Source: Actinomadura sp. KC345 (GTDB lineage: Bacteria; Actinomycetota; Actinomycetes; Streptosporangiales; Streptosporangiaceae). Taken from it: DNA of 40,121 nt. The translations under genes were made by a program, and so were the position numbers. The notes beneath the pieces are model-generated. The model did not search any database and was not told where the DNA came from. It worked only from the letters and a program-made list of their open reading frames with translations. Below are positions 24,557-32,558 of the stretch, piece after piece. Where the stretch lies: the NCBI RefSeq assembly GCF_004348515.1, contig NZ_SMKH01000033.1, positions 1-40,121 on the forward strand, given 5' to 3'. How positions within the stretch are numbered: position 1 is the first letter of the stretch; every line of letters begins with the position of its first letter.

Positions 24557-25174
24557 ATGGCACGAGGACGCCCACGCACCTTCGACCGAGACACCGCCCT
24601 GGTGCAGGCCACACGGCTGTTCTGGGAACGCGGTTACGAGGCCACGTCAGTCGGCGAACTCGGCGAGGCGATGAACCTCAGGCCCGGCAGCCTCTACGCC
24701 GCCTTCGGTGACAAGAAGTCCCTGTTCAGGGAGGCCGTAGAGGCTTACGGCCGCTCCCCGGAAGGCGCCTTCGTCGGCAAGGCCCTGGACCAGGAGCCCA
24801 CCGCCCGCGCCGCCTTCACCCGAATCCTCCACGAGGCCGCGACAACCTACTCGGACCCGTCCCACCCGACCGGCTGCCTGATCGTCAGCGCCGCCACGAA
24901 CGTCACGGACGCCGACGTAGCGACCTACCTACGCGACCTCCGAAACACCAACCTTGGGCGTTTCAAGTCCCGCCTGAAGGCTGCCCAGGAGCAAGGCGAA
25001 CTTCCACCGGACGCCGACCCCGACGCCCTGGCCGGCTACTTCGCCGCCGTAATCCAAGGCATGTCCCAACAGGCCCGAGACGGCGCCACCACACCCGACC
25101 TACTGAACATCGCCAACCTCGCCCTGACCGCCCTGCCCACCGACACCGGCGACACCCCCGGGCTGCCCGGCTGA
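24557..25174 (+). CDS. TetR/AcrR family repressor
   Basis: A 205-residue regulator. The N-terminal HTH reads RTFDRDTALVQATRLFWERG, then YEATSVGELGEAMNLRPGSL YAAFGDKKSLFREAV. This pattern, with YAAFGDK, is that of the large TetR_N class. The rest is the helical ligand-binding and dimerisation domain with HPTGCLIVSAATNVTDADVA. It is divergent from the SDR with two TTGAGCGA-type operators between them. The ligand is probably the SDR substrate or product (inference). The next 370 bases contain a decayed XRE gene. Confidence 0.92.
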   Translation: MARGRPRTFDRDTALVQATRLFWERGYEATSVGELGEAMNLRPGSLYAAFGDKKSLFREAVEAYGRSPEGAFVGKALDQEPTARAAFTRILHEAATTYSDPSHPTGCLIVSAATNVTDADVATYLRDLRNTNLGRFKSRLKAAQEQGELPPDADPDALAGYFAAVIQGMSQQARDGATTPDLLNIANLALTALPTDTGDTPGLPG

Positions 25175-25176
25175 CC

Positions 25177-25372
25177 ACGACCAGTTCCACGACCGTCCGC
25201 CATCGACTGCCAGTCCAGAAACTGCGCCGTCTGCGGACGGACGCCGGCCACACCCAACTTGAAATCACCACCGAAATGGACTGGCCCGAGTCCAGCAGAA
25301 CAAGGTCGAGCGCGGCGACGTCCCGTCCGGGTACCGAACGTCCACGCACTGCTGATCCACAACGGACCCACC
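25177..25372 (+). pseudogene. Relic of XRE/DUF5753-type helix-turn-helix gene
   Basis: Right after the TetR stop, one frame reads TVRHRLPVQKLRRLRTDAGH TQLEITTEMDWPES, an evident Cro/C1 HTH start as in DUF5753 regulators (LxRLRxxAGxTQxE). There is no start codon. The frame is then lost, and another frame shows VRVPNVHALL, which fits the end of such an HTH (VRVPDVxALLDxYG). The rest of the protein is absent. It is a remnant of a second copy of the type found intact at 27987. Confidence 0.55.
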
Positions 25373-25550
25373 GGTCCGGAGCGCAAGCGGGAGGCGGACG
25401 CGCCCCTCCAAGATGGCCGCCCCAGCCCTGACCACCTGGCAAGCAGCAAAGCCACCCATCTCCCTGAGGTGGCCGAATCTGGACGCTTCAATGGATGCCG
25501 CGACCTGCATCGCGTCCAAAATGTCAGCACATGTGGGCACAATCAGAGCC

Positions 25551-27042
25551 ATGGACGCACCCACGATGCTCACGGTTGGGCAGGTTGTTCGTTATCCCGA
25601 GCCGCCCACTCCAGAACCCGAGCACCTCGATGGCTGTCGGAACTTCTTCAACCTGACGGCCTTGCCAGGCGCTCCACGACTCATCATGAACCGTGGCATC
25701 GACCATCCCGCACGGGTTTCCGCACCCGACGGCCAGCGAAGGCCAGTGATCCTGCTCCGCTCCAACCCCCTCCAAGCAGGGTCCTCGAAAACGCCATGGG
25801 ACGACGAAATCGACCTGAAGAGGGGAAAAGTTGTCTACTACGGTGATCACCGTGCTAGTACAACTGTTCCTCTCGGGGGCACCCGTGGCAATGGGACCCT
25901 CTTGTTGACTGCCGAAGCACATCGCTCCGACAGGCCAGAAATACGCGCGACAGCGGTTCCTCTGCTCATCTTCAGGTCAGTTGAACACAACCGCCAAACC
26001 AAAGGCTACCTTGAATTCTGCGGACTTGGCGTGATCGACAAAGTTTACGCCCGTAAAGCAGGAGGACCCAACCACCAGGAAAATATTTCCAAATTACAAA
26101 TTTGAGCTGTCGCTACTCGATCTGGCGCCAGAAGGTGATCAGTTCGACTGGCGTTGGATCAATGCACGGCGCACACCAACACTCGCTACAGACGAGACGA
26201 ACCAGCTAGCACCGACCAACTGGGGCACCTGGGTGAACGCGCCAGACAGAGCACCAGCACTCCGGAGAGGGGAGCGGACTCAGAGCAGGAAATCGGAAGA
26301 AGTGAGGACTTTGAGATCTCCCGACTGGACTTGGGACGAGCTAATTTTGGCTTGCGCCCTTGTATATGAAAATAATTGGAAGGAGATCAAGAAGGACGAC
26401 AGTCGCGCATTGGAGTTGTCAGATCTACTTCAACTCCTCCCCATCCACCCACTGGGGACACGCACTGAGGACTTTAGGAACCCCAGCAGCATTCAGCGCA
26501 AGACAGCAGATATCGCAACTGCCCACCCGAGTTACTCCGGCAGAACCACGAAAGGTGGCTGGCTTACACAGGAGACGGTCAGTGCATTTATCGAACGACC
26601 GCAGGAGATGCTAGCGGCAGCGCAGAGGATCAGAGAGATACTGGCCTCGGGAGATCCAGATCTCATGGAAGCCATCGACCCTCATCCCACAGGTGATCCC
26701 AACCCAAGCGCCGACGAGGGTCGTGTTCTCGAACGTTTTCACCGTTACAGAGAACGTGATCCCAAGCTGAGAAAGCGGAAGATCGAAGCAACACTCAAAG
26801 CTGGACTTCCACTCGCATGCGAGGTCTGCGATTTCAATTTTGCCGAGAAATTTGGCAAGCACGGGCAGGGGTACATCGAGGTCCATCACATTATTCCGCT
26901 ACACGAGATCGGGCCATCCATTACGGAACTGAAAGATCTCGCGCTGCTCTGTTCGAACTGCCACAGAATGAGTCATCGCAGACTTGATAAAACGCGCACC
27001 TGGCCATCCCCTCAAGAACTTCGGGAAATACTTTCCTGTTGA
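25551..27042 (+). pseudogene. Modification-dependent HNH endonuclease with AspBHI-like N-domain, frameshifted
   Basis: Two adjacent frames form one protein of about 497 residues. The first half has FFNLTALPGAPRLIMNRGID, RRPVILLRSNPLQAGSSKTP, IDLKRGKVVYYGDH and TKGYLEFCGLGVIDKVYA, as in the N-terminal DNA-binding domain of AspBHI-like 5mC-dependent enzymes. After the shift, FDWRWINARR is the expected continuation. A middle helical domain (WDELILACALVYENNW, FRNPSSIQRKTADIATAHPS) precedes HNH: ACEVCDF, VHHIIPLHEI and LLCSNCHRMSHRR. One extra A in the AAAA run near 26083-26086 explains the break. It would cut DNA carrying modified cytosine. Start at 25551 is tentative; the ATG at 25521 is possible. 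The DNA is AT-richer than its surroundings, suggesting transfer. Confidence 0.75.
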
Positions 27043-27094
27043 TGAAGGACCAGGTAGAGATCGACACCGGTGCCAAGGGAGGCCAGGAGAAGCG

Positions 27095-27868
27095 CTACCG
27101 ATCACCTTCGCGGCTCTGTCCGATGTGGCAGACGAGGATTTCGGTGGTGTCTTGTAGGTCGATTATGGGGCGGCGGTGGCGGGTGCCGGTGGGGGTTGTG
27201 TAGCTGAGGTGGCTAGGCTCGATCCAGATGTTCACCTCCTCCGTGGTGTTGATGGGGACGGTGACCAAAGAGACGCCTCGGCCGTGGCGGTGGGTCGTGT
27301 TCATGACGCCGCGTGCGGTGAGCATGGCGGCCATGTGGCGGGCCGCGAGCATCGGTGGGGCGGTCGTCCGGGCGTCGGGCCAGGTGCCTTTGAGAGGGAA
27401 GGCTGTCCAGACGGCCTTGCCTGGTATGCCTCCAGTGCAGATGGAGCGGGAGGGGTGTGCTCCCCAGGCTTCGGCGAGGAGGGCGACGATGCTGATGCCT
27501 CTGCCGTGGTCGTCCAGCAGGTCGCCGGGCGTGGTGTCGGGCCAGGACGAGCGGCATGCGTCGAAGACCGATATCAGTAGTTGCGGCCTCGGAGTGACTC
27601 TGGCCCACAGCCAGAGTTCGGGCGGGACGGTCGGAGTGCTGGAACCGGCGTGAGTCAGGGCGTTCGTGGCGAGTTCGCTGGCGGCCAAGACCGCGTCGTC
27701 GGTCGTGTCGCGGTCCAGGCCGAGCGTCGTCATGGCGATGCTGAGGAGGGAACGGGCGACCGAAGCGCAACTCGCGTCGGTGGGGAGGCGCCAGGCGCAC
27801 ATGCCTCCCAGCGCTATATCAGCGGCATGACCGACTGACATTTGTCCAGACTGTGCAATCTGCACCAT
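27095..27868 (-). CDS. ATP-binding regulatory protein (GHKL, anti-sigma kinase-like)
   Basis: A 257-residue protein with a HATPase_c_2 domain. RLPTDASCASVARSLLSIAM is the usual entry, the N box is AVLAASELATNALTHAGSST, and the G1-type box is DLLDDHGRGISIVALLAEAW GAHP. These RsbW-like ATPases are abundant in actinomycetes and usually sit next to XRE-DUF5753 and DUF397 genes, exactly as here. Their targets are mostly unknown. The C-terminal 90 residues are variable. ATG 27868 is selected by GAGG ten bases upstream. It is divergent from the XRE gene and convergent with the endonuclease. Confidence 0.85.
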   Translation of the reverse strand: MVQIAQSGQMSVGHAADIALGGMCAWRLPTDASCASVARSLLSIAMTTLGLDRDTTDDAVLAASELATNALTHAGSSTPTVPPELWLWARVTPRPQLLISVFDACRSSWPDTTPGDLLDDHGRGISIVALLAEAWGAHPSRSICTGGIPGKAVWTAFPLKGTWPDARTTAPPMLAARHMAAMLTARGVMNTTHRHGRGVSLVTVPINTTEEVNIWIEPSHLSYTTPTGTRHRRPIIDLQDTTEILVCHIGQSREGDR

Positions 27869-27936
27869 TTGGGGCCATCCTCGCAGGTCACAGGGTTCTT
27901 TCTTCGCCCCCCAGCCTGTACTTCTTGGCCTAGCCT

Positions 27937-27965
27937 TTGACTGTTCCGATGGAACTTCGGAACTT
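27937..27965 (+). promoter_or_regulatory. Promoter and inverted repeats of XRE-DUF397 operon
   Basis: TTGACT-N17-GAACTT forms a plausible promoter. Its spacer holds GTTCC-GAT-GGAAC (27943-27955) with a third half-site GGAAC at 27959-27963. The layout suggests autorepression by the XRE protein. Confidence 0.5.
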
Positions 27966-27986
27966 GGCGAGTCTGGAGGGGGCTCT

Positions 27987-28802
27987 GTGAACATCAACGA
28001 ATCCCCGGATCCGCGATCTTCGATGTGGGCATGGATCGCCTACTCGCTGCGGTTCCATCGCATGCAACGAGGTCTTACGGGAGACGCCGTGGGGAAGCTC
28101 CTCAACTGCGCACGCTCATCAATTTCCAGACTCGAGAACGGGGAAGCCAAGCTCGACGAGAAGCAGGCGGCCGTACTGGACGAAGCGTGGAACACCGGCG
28201 GCCACTTCGGGATCATGGTTTGGTATGCCCGCCAGGGGCACGACCCCACGTGGTTCAAGAGCTTCACGGAGTTCGAGGCCCGCGCTTCGTCCATGAAGGT
28301 CTACAGCGGTCAACTCGTCCCCGCCATCTTCCAGACGCCCGCGTACGCACGAGCGCTTCTGGTCGAGGGCCGCGAACCTGGGCTTGACCTTGATGGCGCG
28401 GTGAGTGCTCGGATGTCGCGTCAGCGCGTCTTGACCGCGAAGGGCCCGCCCGACGTGTGGGTGCTGTTGGCCGAAACCGCCTTGGTTTGCCTGGTCGGAG
28501 GCGCATCAGTGATGCGTGAACAACTCGGCAAGCTCCTTGAGTTCTCCGAGTTGCCCAACGTGTTCCTACGCGTCGTCCCAAACGCCGCCGGCGCGAACCC
28601 TGGGCTCGACGGCTCCTTCAAGATCATCAAGGTGAGGGAGGGACAGGTGGGATACGTCGACGCCTCCCATGGAGGACGGCTGGTAGCCGACCCCGCAGAA
28701 GTTGAGAGGTTTGCAGTAAAGTTCGATCAGATCGGCGCGGTCGCCCTCCCCATCGGCGGCTCCCGAACTCTGATCGAACAACTGATGGAGACCTTGAAGT
28801 GA
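27987..28802 (+). CDS. XRE-family regulator with DUF5753 domain (Scr1-like)
   Basis: A 271-residue protein. The N-terminal Cro/C1 HTH reads LRFHRMQRGLTGDAVGKLLN then CARSSISRLENGEAKLDEKQ. The DUF5753 domain follows: FKSFTEFEARASSMKVYSGQ, LVPAIFQTPAYARALLVEGR, SARMSRQRVLTAKGPPDVWV, LLAETALVC and LVADPAEVERFAVKFDQI. It belongs to what is annotated as the Scr1-family antitoxin-like regulators. GGAGGGGG precedes the GTG start. Its stop overlaps the DUF397 start (GTGA). In Streptomyces, related pairs act in development and antibiotic control, and some have been described as toxin-antitoxin-like. Confidence 0.93.
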   Translation: MNINESPDPRSSMWAWIAYSLRFHRMQRGLTGDAVGKLLNCARSSISRLENGEAKLDEKQAAVLDEAWNTGGHFGIMVWYARQGHDPTWFKSFTEFEARASSMKVYSGQLVPAIFQTPAYARALLVEGREPGLDLDGAVSARMSRQRVLTAKGPPDVWVLLAETALVCLVGGASVMREQLGKLLEFSELPNVFLRVVPNAAGANPGLDGSFKIIKVREGQVGYVDASHGGRLVADPAEVERFAVKFDQIGAVALPIGGSRTLIEQLMETLK

Positions 28803-28984
28803 CAACTCCGATGTGGCGTAAGAGCAGTCACTCCTCGGATGGGACCACTTCCCAATGCGTTGAGATTGCCCAGCTCACAGGTAGCATCGGCGTGCGCGAT
28901 AGCAAGGACCCCGGGGGCGGGCACCTTGCTCTCACGTCCGAGGCATTCGCGAGGCTCGTCGAGCGCATCAAGGGCTCGGGCTGA
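28799..28984 (+). CDS. DUF397 domain small protein (partner of XRE-DUF5753)
   Basis: A 61-residue protein with the complete DUF397 pattern: MWRKSSHSSDGTTSQCVEIA, then GVRDSKDPGGGHLALTSEAF ARLVERIK. The conserved W-RKSSxS, CVE and VRDSKDP are all present. It overlaps its upstream partner by four bases (GTGA), so the two are coupled. Small DUF397 proteins are thought to bind and modulate the DUF5753 regulator; the toxin-like description rests on a few studied pairs. Confidence 0.93.
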   Translation: MTTPMWRKSSHSSDGTTSQCVEIAQLTGSIGVRDSKDPGGGHLALTSEAFARLVERIKGSG

Positions 28985-29395
28985 CGGCTCGGCTTGGTGG
29001 GGCTGCGGCGGTTCAGCGGCCGCGGTCGTCGCCGACTCTCTGACCGGGGCCCACTTGAGTCAGCGTTCTATACACCGAAAGCCGATGCGTCTTCTCCCCA
29101 GGGCAACTTGAAGGTCGTGTGGTCCCCCCGTTCGACACGAAAGCAACCGAGGTACCGACCAGGCCGCGTAAGCACCGAGGCTGCTCCTGCTCATGCCACC
29201 AGCCTGTGTGACAGCAGACGTCCAGGTGACGGGAACTTGTCGCGCACAGCAGGAGGGTGGTCGCAGTGAACGTACTCGACCGTGGACGCGCCTGAAAGGT
29301 CACCACCGGGGCGGCCGGACTTCGAGTTCTCAGAACGGTTGCCGTCGCGCCCTTATCCGTGTGGCAAGCGGGGTTGCTGTTTATGGGTATTCAGC
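28985..29395. other. Unassigned stretch after DUF397 gene
   Basis: About 410 bases with no frame showing actinomycete codon bias. Frames up to 90 codons exist but are rich in Arg/Ser/Pro/Cys without recognisable motifs. Composition is slightly less GC-rich than the core genes. It is possibly decayed accessory DNA. No tRNA or repeat was found. Confidence 0.4.
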
Positions 29396-30424
29396 TCAGC
29401 CGCGTCCGGGGTTTACTCGGACGAGTTGTTTGCCGAGGTTGGCGCCGTCGAAGAGGCGTTGCAGGGCGGTGGGGGCGTTGGTGAGGCCGTCGATGACGTC
29501 CTCGGCCCAGTGCAGATCGCCTGCCGCTACCCAGCCTGCAATGCGGGCGAGTGCTTCGGGGAAGTCGGGTTGGTGGTCCAGGAAGATGAAGCCCTCCATG
29601 CGGGCTCGTCGGAACGCGAGTTGCATGTAGTTCGCTGGGCCCGCGCCGTATCCTGCGGCCGTGTAGCCCGACGAGATCGAGCCGCATAGTGCGATGCGCG
29701 CATGGAGGGCTAGCTGGTCCAGGGCGTTCTCCAGCAGCACACCGCCCACATTGTCGAAGACGGCGGTGAGGCCGTCGGGGGCGAAGTCGCGCAGCGCGTC
29801 CGGGACGTTGTCGGTGCGGTAGTCCACGCAGGCGTCGAATTTCGCGACGTCCATCACCCAGGCGACCTTCTCGGCCGAGCCGGCGGTGCCGATGACCCGG
29901 GCGCCGGGGAGCCGCGCCATCTGCCCGGCCAGGGAGCCGACGCTGCCCGCCGCGCCCGTCACCAGGACCGTGTCCCCGGCCGCGACGTCGAGCACGCGGG
30001 ACATCCCGACGAATGCCGTCAGGCCGCTCACGCCGAAGACGGTGAGCATGTGGCGCGGGTCGATTCCGTCCGGCACCGGGTTGACGCCGAACAGGCCCCC
30101 GCCGCGCGCCACGACGTACTCCCGCCAGCCCAGGTCGCCGTAGACCCACTGTCCCTCCGGCAGCGTCTGGTTCCGGGACGCCACCACGCGCCCGACGCCG
30201 CTGCCCCGCATGACGTCGCCGATGCCGACCGGTGCCGTGTAGGTGGCGTCGGGGTTGAGCCACGTGCGCTGCGTGGCGTCGATTCCAAGCCAGACGACCT
30301 CGACCAGGGCTTCGCCCTCGGCGAGCGCGGGCACGGGCGCGCTCTGCTCGGCGAACGTGTCGGGGGTGATGCCGGCGGTGGGACGTTCTCGCAGCACCAA
30401 TTGGCGGTAAGTGCGGGTGGGCAC
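29396..30424 (-). CDS. Zinc-independent NADP-dependent oxidoreductase (MDR, LTB4DH/curcumin-reductase-like)
   Basis: A 342-residue medium-chain reductase. It lacks the zinc Cys ligands and carries the double-bond reductase signatures: LGIDATQRTWLNPDATYTAP in the catalytic domain, the Rossmann turn VLVTGAAGSVGSLAGQMARL, VFDNVGGVLLENALDQLALH, ARIALCGSISSGY and AFRRARMEGFIFLDHQPDFP. Such enzymes reduce alpha,beta-unsaturated carbonyls with NADPH. The GTG at 30424 has AGAGG eight bases upstream and lies 14 bases after the TetR stop, so regulator and enzyme form an operon. It probably detoxifies an electrophile sensed by the TetR (inference). Confidence 0.9.
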   Translation of the reverse strand: MPTRTYRQLVLRERPTAGITPDTFAEQSAPVPALAEGEALVEVVWLGIDATQRTWLNPDATYTAPVGIGDVMRGSGVGRVVASRNQTLPEGQWVYGDLGWREYVVARGGGLFGVNPVPDGIDPRHMLTVFGVSGLTAFVGMSRVLDVAAGDTVLVTGAAGSVGSLAGQMARLPGARVIGTAGSAEKVAWVMDVAKFDACVDYRTDNVPDALRDFAPDGLTAVFDNVGGVLLENALDQLALHARIALCGSISSGYTAAGYGAGPANYMQLAFRRARMEGFIFLDHQPDFPEALARIAGWVAAGDLHWAEDVIDGLTNAPTALQRLFDGANLGKQLVRVNPGRG

Positions 30425-30438
30425 GGGTTCAGCCTCTT

Positions 30439-31032
30439 TCAAAGGGCCGAGCACGTCGCTCGGGTGAAGGTCGCGATCAGCTCGTCTGTGATGGCGTCCA
30501 CGGGAGCGCCGTGTGCGACTCGAAGCCCTTCGGCGTCGAGGGTGCGGCGGATGATCCCGGCCATCATGACGGGGTCGAACGGACGCAGCTCGCCGTTGCG
30601 CTGCCCTTCCTCCAACAGCGCGACAATGTCGGACAGGGACGCCCTCACGAGCTCGTCGTAGAGATCCGCCACCGCTGTCGTGCGGTGGGCGATGACTGCG
30701 ATCAAGGCGCGCGTTTCCATCGGCCGCCGCGCGCAGTACTGAAGGAATCCGCGGATGTACGCGGCCAGCCGCTCCAGGACGCTGCCCTGGCCGCGAAGTG
30801 TGGCGAGAAGTTCTGGCCCCAGGCTCCCGACCACGCGAGCGACAACGTCGTCCAGAATCTCGTCCCTGGTCTCGAAGTTGCTGTGGTATGCGCCACGGCT
30901 GTACCCGGCCGTCTCCGCGATGGCCTCGACCGAGGTCGAAGCGACCCCGCGCTCCGCGAACAGCCGCATCGCCGACGCGACGAGTTCCTCACGTGTTCGC
31001 CGGCGCCGCTCAGCGCGCGTCTCCCTTGTCAC
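30439..31032 (-). CDS. TetR/AcrR family repressor
   Basis: A 197-residue regulator. RAERRRRTREELVASAMRLF then AERGVASTSVEAIAETAGYS and RGAYHSNFETRDEILDDV form a standard TetR HTH. The C-terminal helices have FLQYCARRPMETRALIAVIA. The GTG at 31032 is preferred: TATTTT lies six bases before it, implying a leaderless message, and the upstream in-frame ATG (31065) falls in the promoter. A perfect 12-base palindrome just upstream of the -10 is the probable self-operator. It is cotranscribed with the oxidoreductase. Confidence 0.88.
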   Translation of the reverse strand: MTRETRAERRRRTREELVASAMRLFAERGVASTSVEAIAETAGYSRGAYHSNFETRDEILDDVVARVVGSLGPELLATLRGQGSVLERLAAYIRGFLQYCARRPMETRALIAVIAHRTTAVADLYDELVRASLSDIVALLEEGQRNGELRPFDPVMMAGIIRRTLDAEGLRVAHGAPVDAITDELIATFTRATCSAL

Positions 31033-31038
31033 CACCTC

Positions 31039-31063
31039 AAAATACAGCACGGTATCCGGATAC
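31039..31063 (-). promoter_or_regulatory. Leaderless promoter with 12-base palindrome
   Basis: The -10 TATTTT (minus strand, 31039-31044) is followed six bases later by the GTG. GTATCCGGATAC (31052-31063) is a perfect palindrome between -10 and -35 positions, ideal for repression by the TetR protein. Confidence 0.6.
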
Positions 31064-31303
31064 ATTGCCGTATGTGGAAGTGGAGCGACCATGGCAGCGG
31101 TGACGTTGCTGGCGACTCGCTCACCCGGGCGCTGGCCAAGGACGACGGCCGTTCCACCCAGGCGGAGACAAGCACGGAGTGAAACCGCAGGCCGTCGCCG
31201 ACCGGACGCGGCCGAGAGGGAAGGGTTGGTCAGCAGCACAGCTGGCCGCCCGGACGCTCGGCTAAGTTGAGTCCGGACGCGTATCCGTGGGGAGATCGAA
31301 TCA

Positions 31304-32036
31304 GTGGACGGGCATGGGGACGCGGACCGACGGCAAACCTCTGACGCTTGGCTCTCATCCCGGCTGCAGATGACCTTCCGGCCTGCGGCGGCGCCGATCC
31401 GATGGTCCGGTCGCCAAACTGGGCGGGCAACCGGTGTGGCTTGACGATCCTCGCTGGCCGTTGTCCCGCGCGTACGGCACTCCCATGAAGTTCGTCGGGC
31501 AGTTCCCGGTCCCGGGCGAAGAGAACCGGATGGCCTACCTGTTCATCACCGATGACGGTACCGCGTCCTCGTTCGCACCCGAAGGCGGGGACAATGCCCT
31601 GCTCGTTCAACCCGCCGGACGAATCCCCGACTTCCTGACCATCACCGACGCGCAGACCGGCCCCTCCCTCTGGCGACGCGGCGAGAGCTGGGACGAGCAC
31701 GTGCCGGTCGAGCTGCACATCGAGACCTCCCCACTGGATCCCGTCGAAGAACGCGTCCTGGAGGAAGAGATCGCCTGCTGGGAAGCCGAACTCGCCGGCG
31801 AGTACCTCGATCTCCCGGAGACCGAGGTCTTCCCACCACGCAGTTACTTCGGGGGCAAACCCAACTTCTGGCAGCCCCGGATAGAGGTGCCGCCGCCCTG
31901 GCGCTTCCTCTTCCAACTCGACGGCCAAGAGGGCTGGGACGGCGAGCCGTACGCCCTGAACTTCGGCGGCGGCACCGGCTACGCGTTCCTCAGCCCCGAC
32001 GGGCACGAAGGGCGCTTCTACTGGGACTGCGCGTAA
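31304..32036 (+). pseudogene. YwqG/DUF1963-like protein gene, frameshifted near N-terminus
   Basis: A GTG at 31304 with GGGGAG nine bases upstream opens a frame reading TSDAWLSSRLQMTFRPAAAP. About one base later in phase, another frame continues SDGPVAKLGGQPVWLDDPRW, GTPMKFVGQFPVPG, PPPWRFLFQLDGQEGWDGEP and GGGTGYAFLSPDGHEGRFYW. The LGGxPxW, FxGQ and GTGYxFLSPDG-FxWxC patterns are those of YwqG/DUF1963 proteins, of unknown function. The switch lies around 31391-31400 and one extra base explains it. As written, only a truncated product from GTG 31434 (200 residues) lacking the first strand could be made. Confidence 0.65.
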
Positions 32037-32164
32037 CCGAGGTGACCGATGTAGGTCTTCCGCGGCATGGCGAACGGACTGCACAGAACGCTTGGGTGGG
32101 CGAAGTCAACGTACGCGGCGGGCCGTCCCTGCACTGCCTGCCGCCCCCAACCGGGAGTGTGTTC

Positions 32165-32506
32165 ATGGTGGATGGCGAGGGTCTTCCGGACGAAGGCACC
32201 GAGGGCCAAGGGCCGGACGGTGAGGCGTCGTGGCTGGGGCGCGGAGTCGCCCTTTTCACGCCCGTCTTCGCGGTGGCGGCCGGATGGCTGGCCGGAGTGG
32301 TCGCGCAACTCGTCCCCGGGGCCCATCTGGACGAGGCGCAGGTGACCACGTTCATGGTGGCGGCCACCACGGCGGCTCTGGGAGCCGGGTGGAAATGGCT
32401 TCAGGGCTGGCAGCAGCACGAGAGGTTCGTGGCGGAAGGGAAGGCCACGCCCGTAAAGAGCAGTCGGGAGCGGGCAACTCGGGCCCGCAAAACGAGCCGA
32501 ACCTGA
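32165..32506 (+). CDS. Small holin-like membrane protein
   Basis: A 113-residue protein whose ATG is preceded by GGGAG at seven bases. After an acidic start (VDGEGLPDEGTEGQGPDGEA) come two hydrophobic stretches: GVALFTPVFAVAAGWLAGVV and VTTFMVAATTAALGAGWKWL. A charged C-terminus follows (QHERFVAEGK...SSRERATRARKTSRT). Size, two helices and basic tail resemble phage-type holins of actinobacteria, but no phage genes are nearby. The name is by shape only. Confidence 0.6.
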   Translation: MVDGEGLPDEGTEGQGPDGEASWLGRGVALFTPVFAVAAGWLAGVVAQLVPGAHLDEAQVTTFMVAATTAALGAGWKWLQGWQQHERFVAEGKATPVKSSRERATRARKTSRT

Positions 32507-32558
32507 GACGCGTCCGTCCTGGTCGCGAATGGAATGATCGTCTTCCCGCGCGGGTTGC

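Noticed and set aside
32165..32506. Prophage remnant suggested by the holin-like protein
   Set aside because: No other phage genes, integrase or attachment repeats are nearby.
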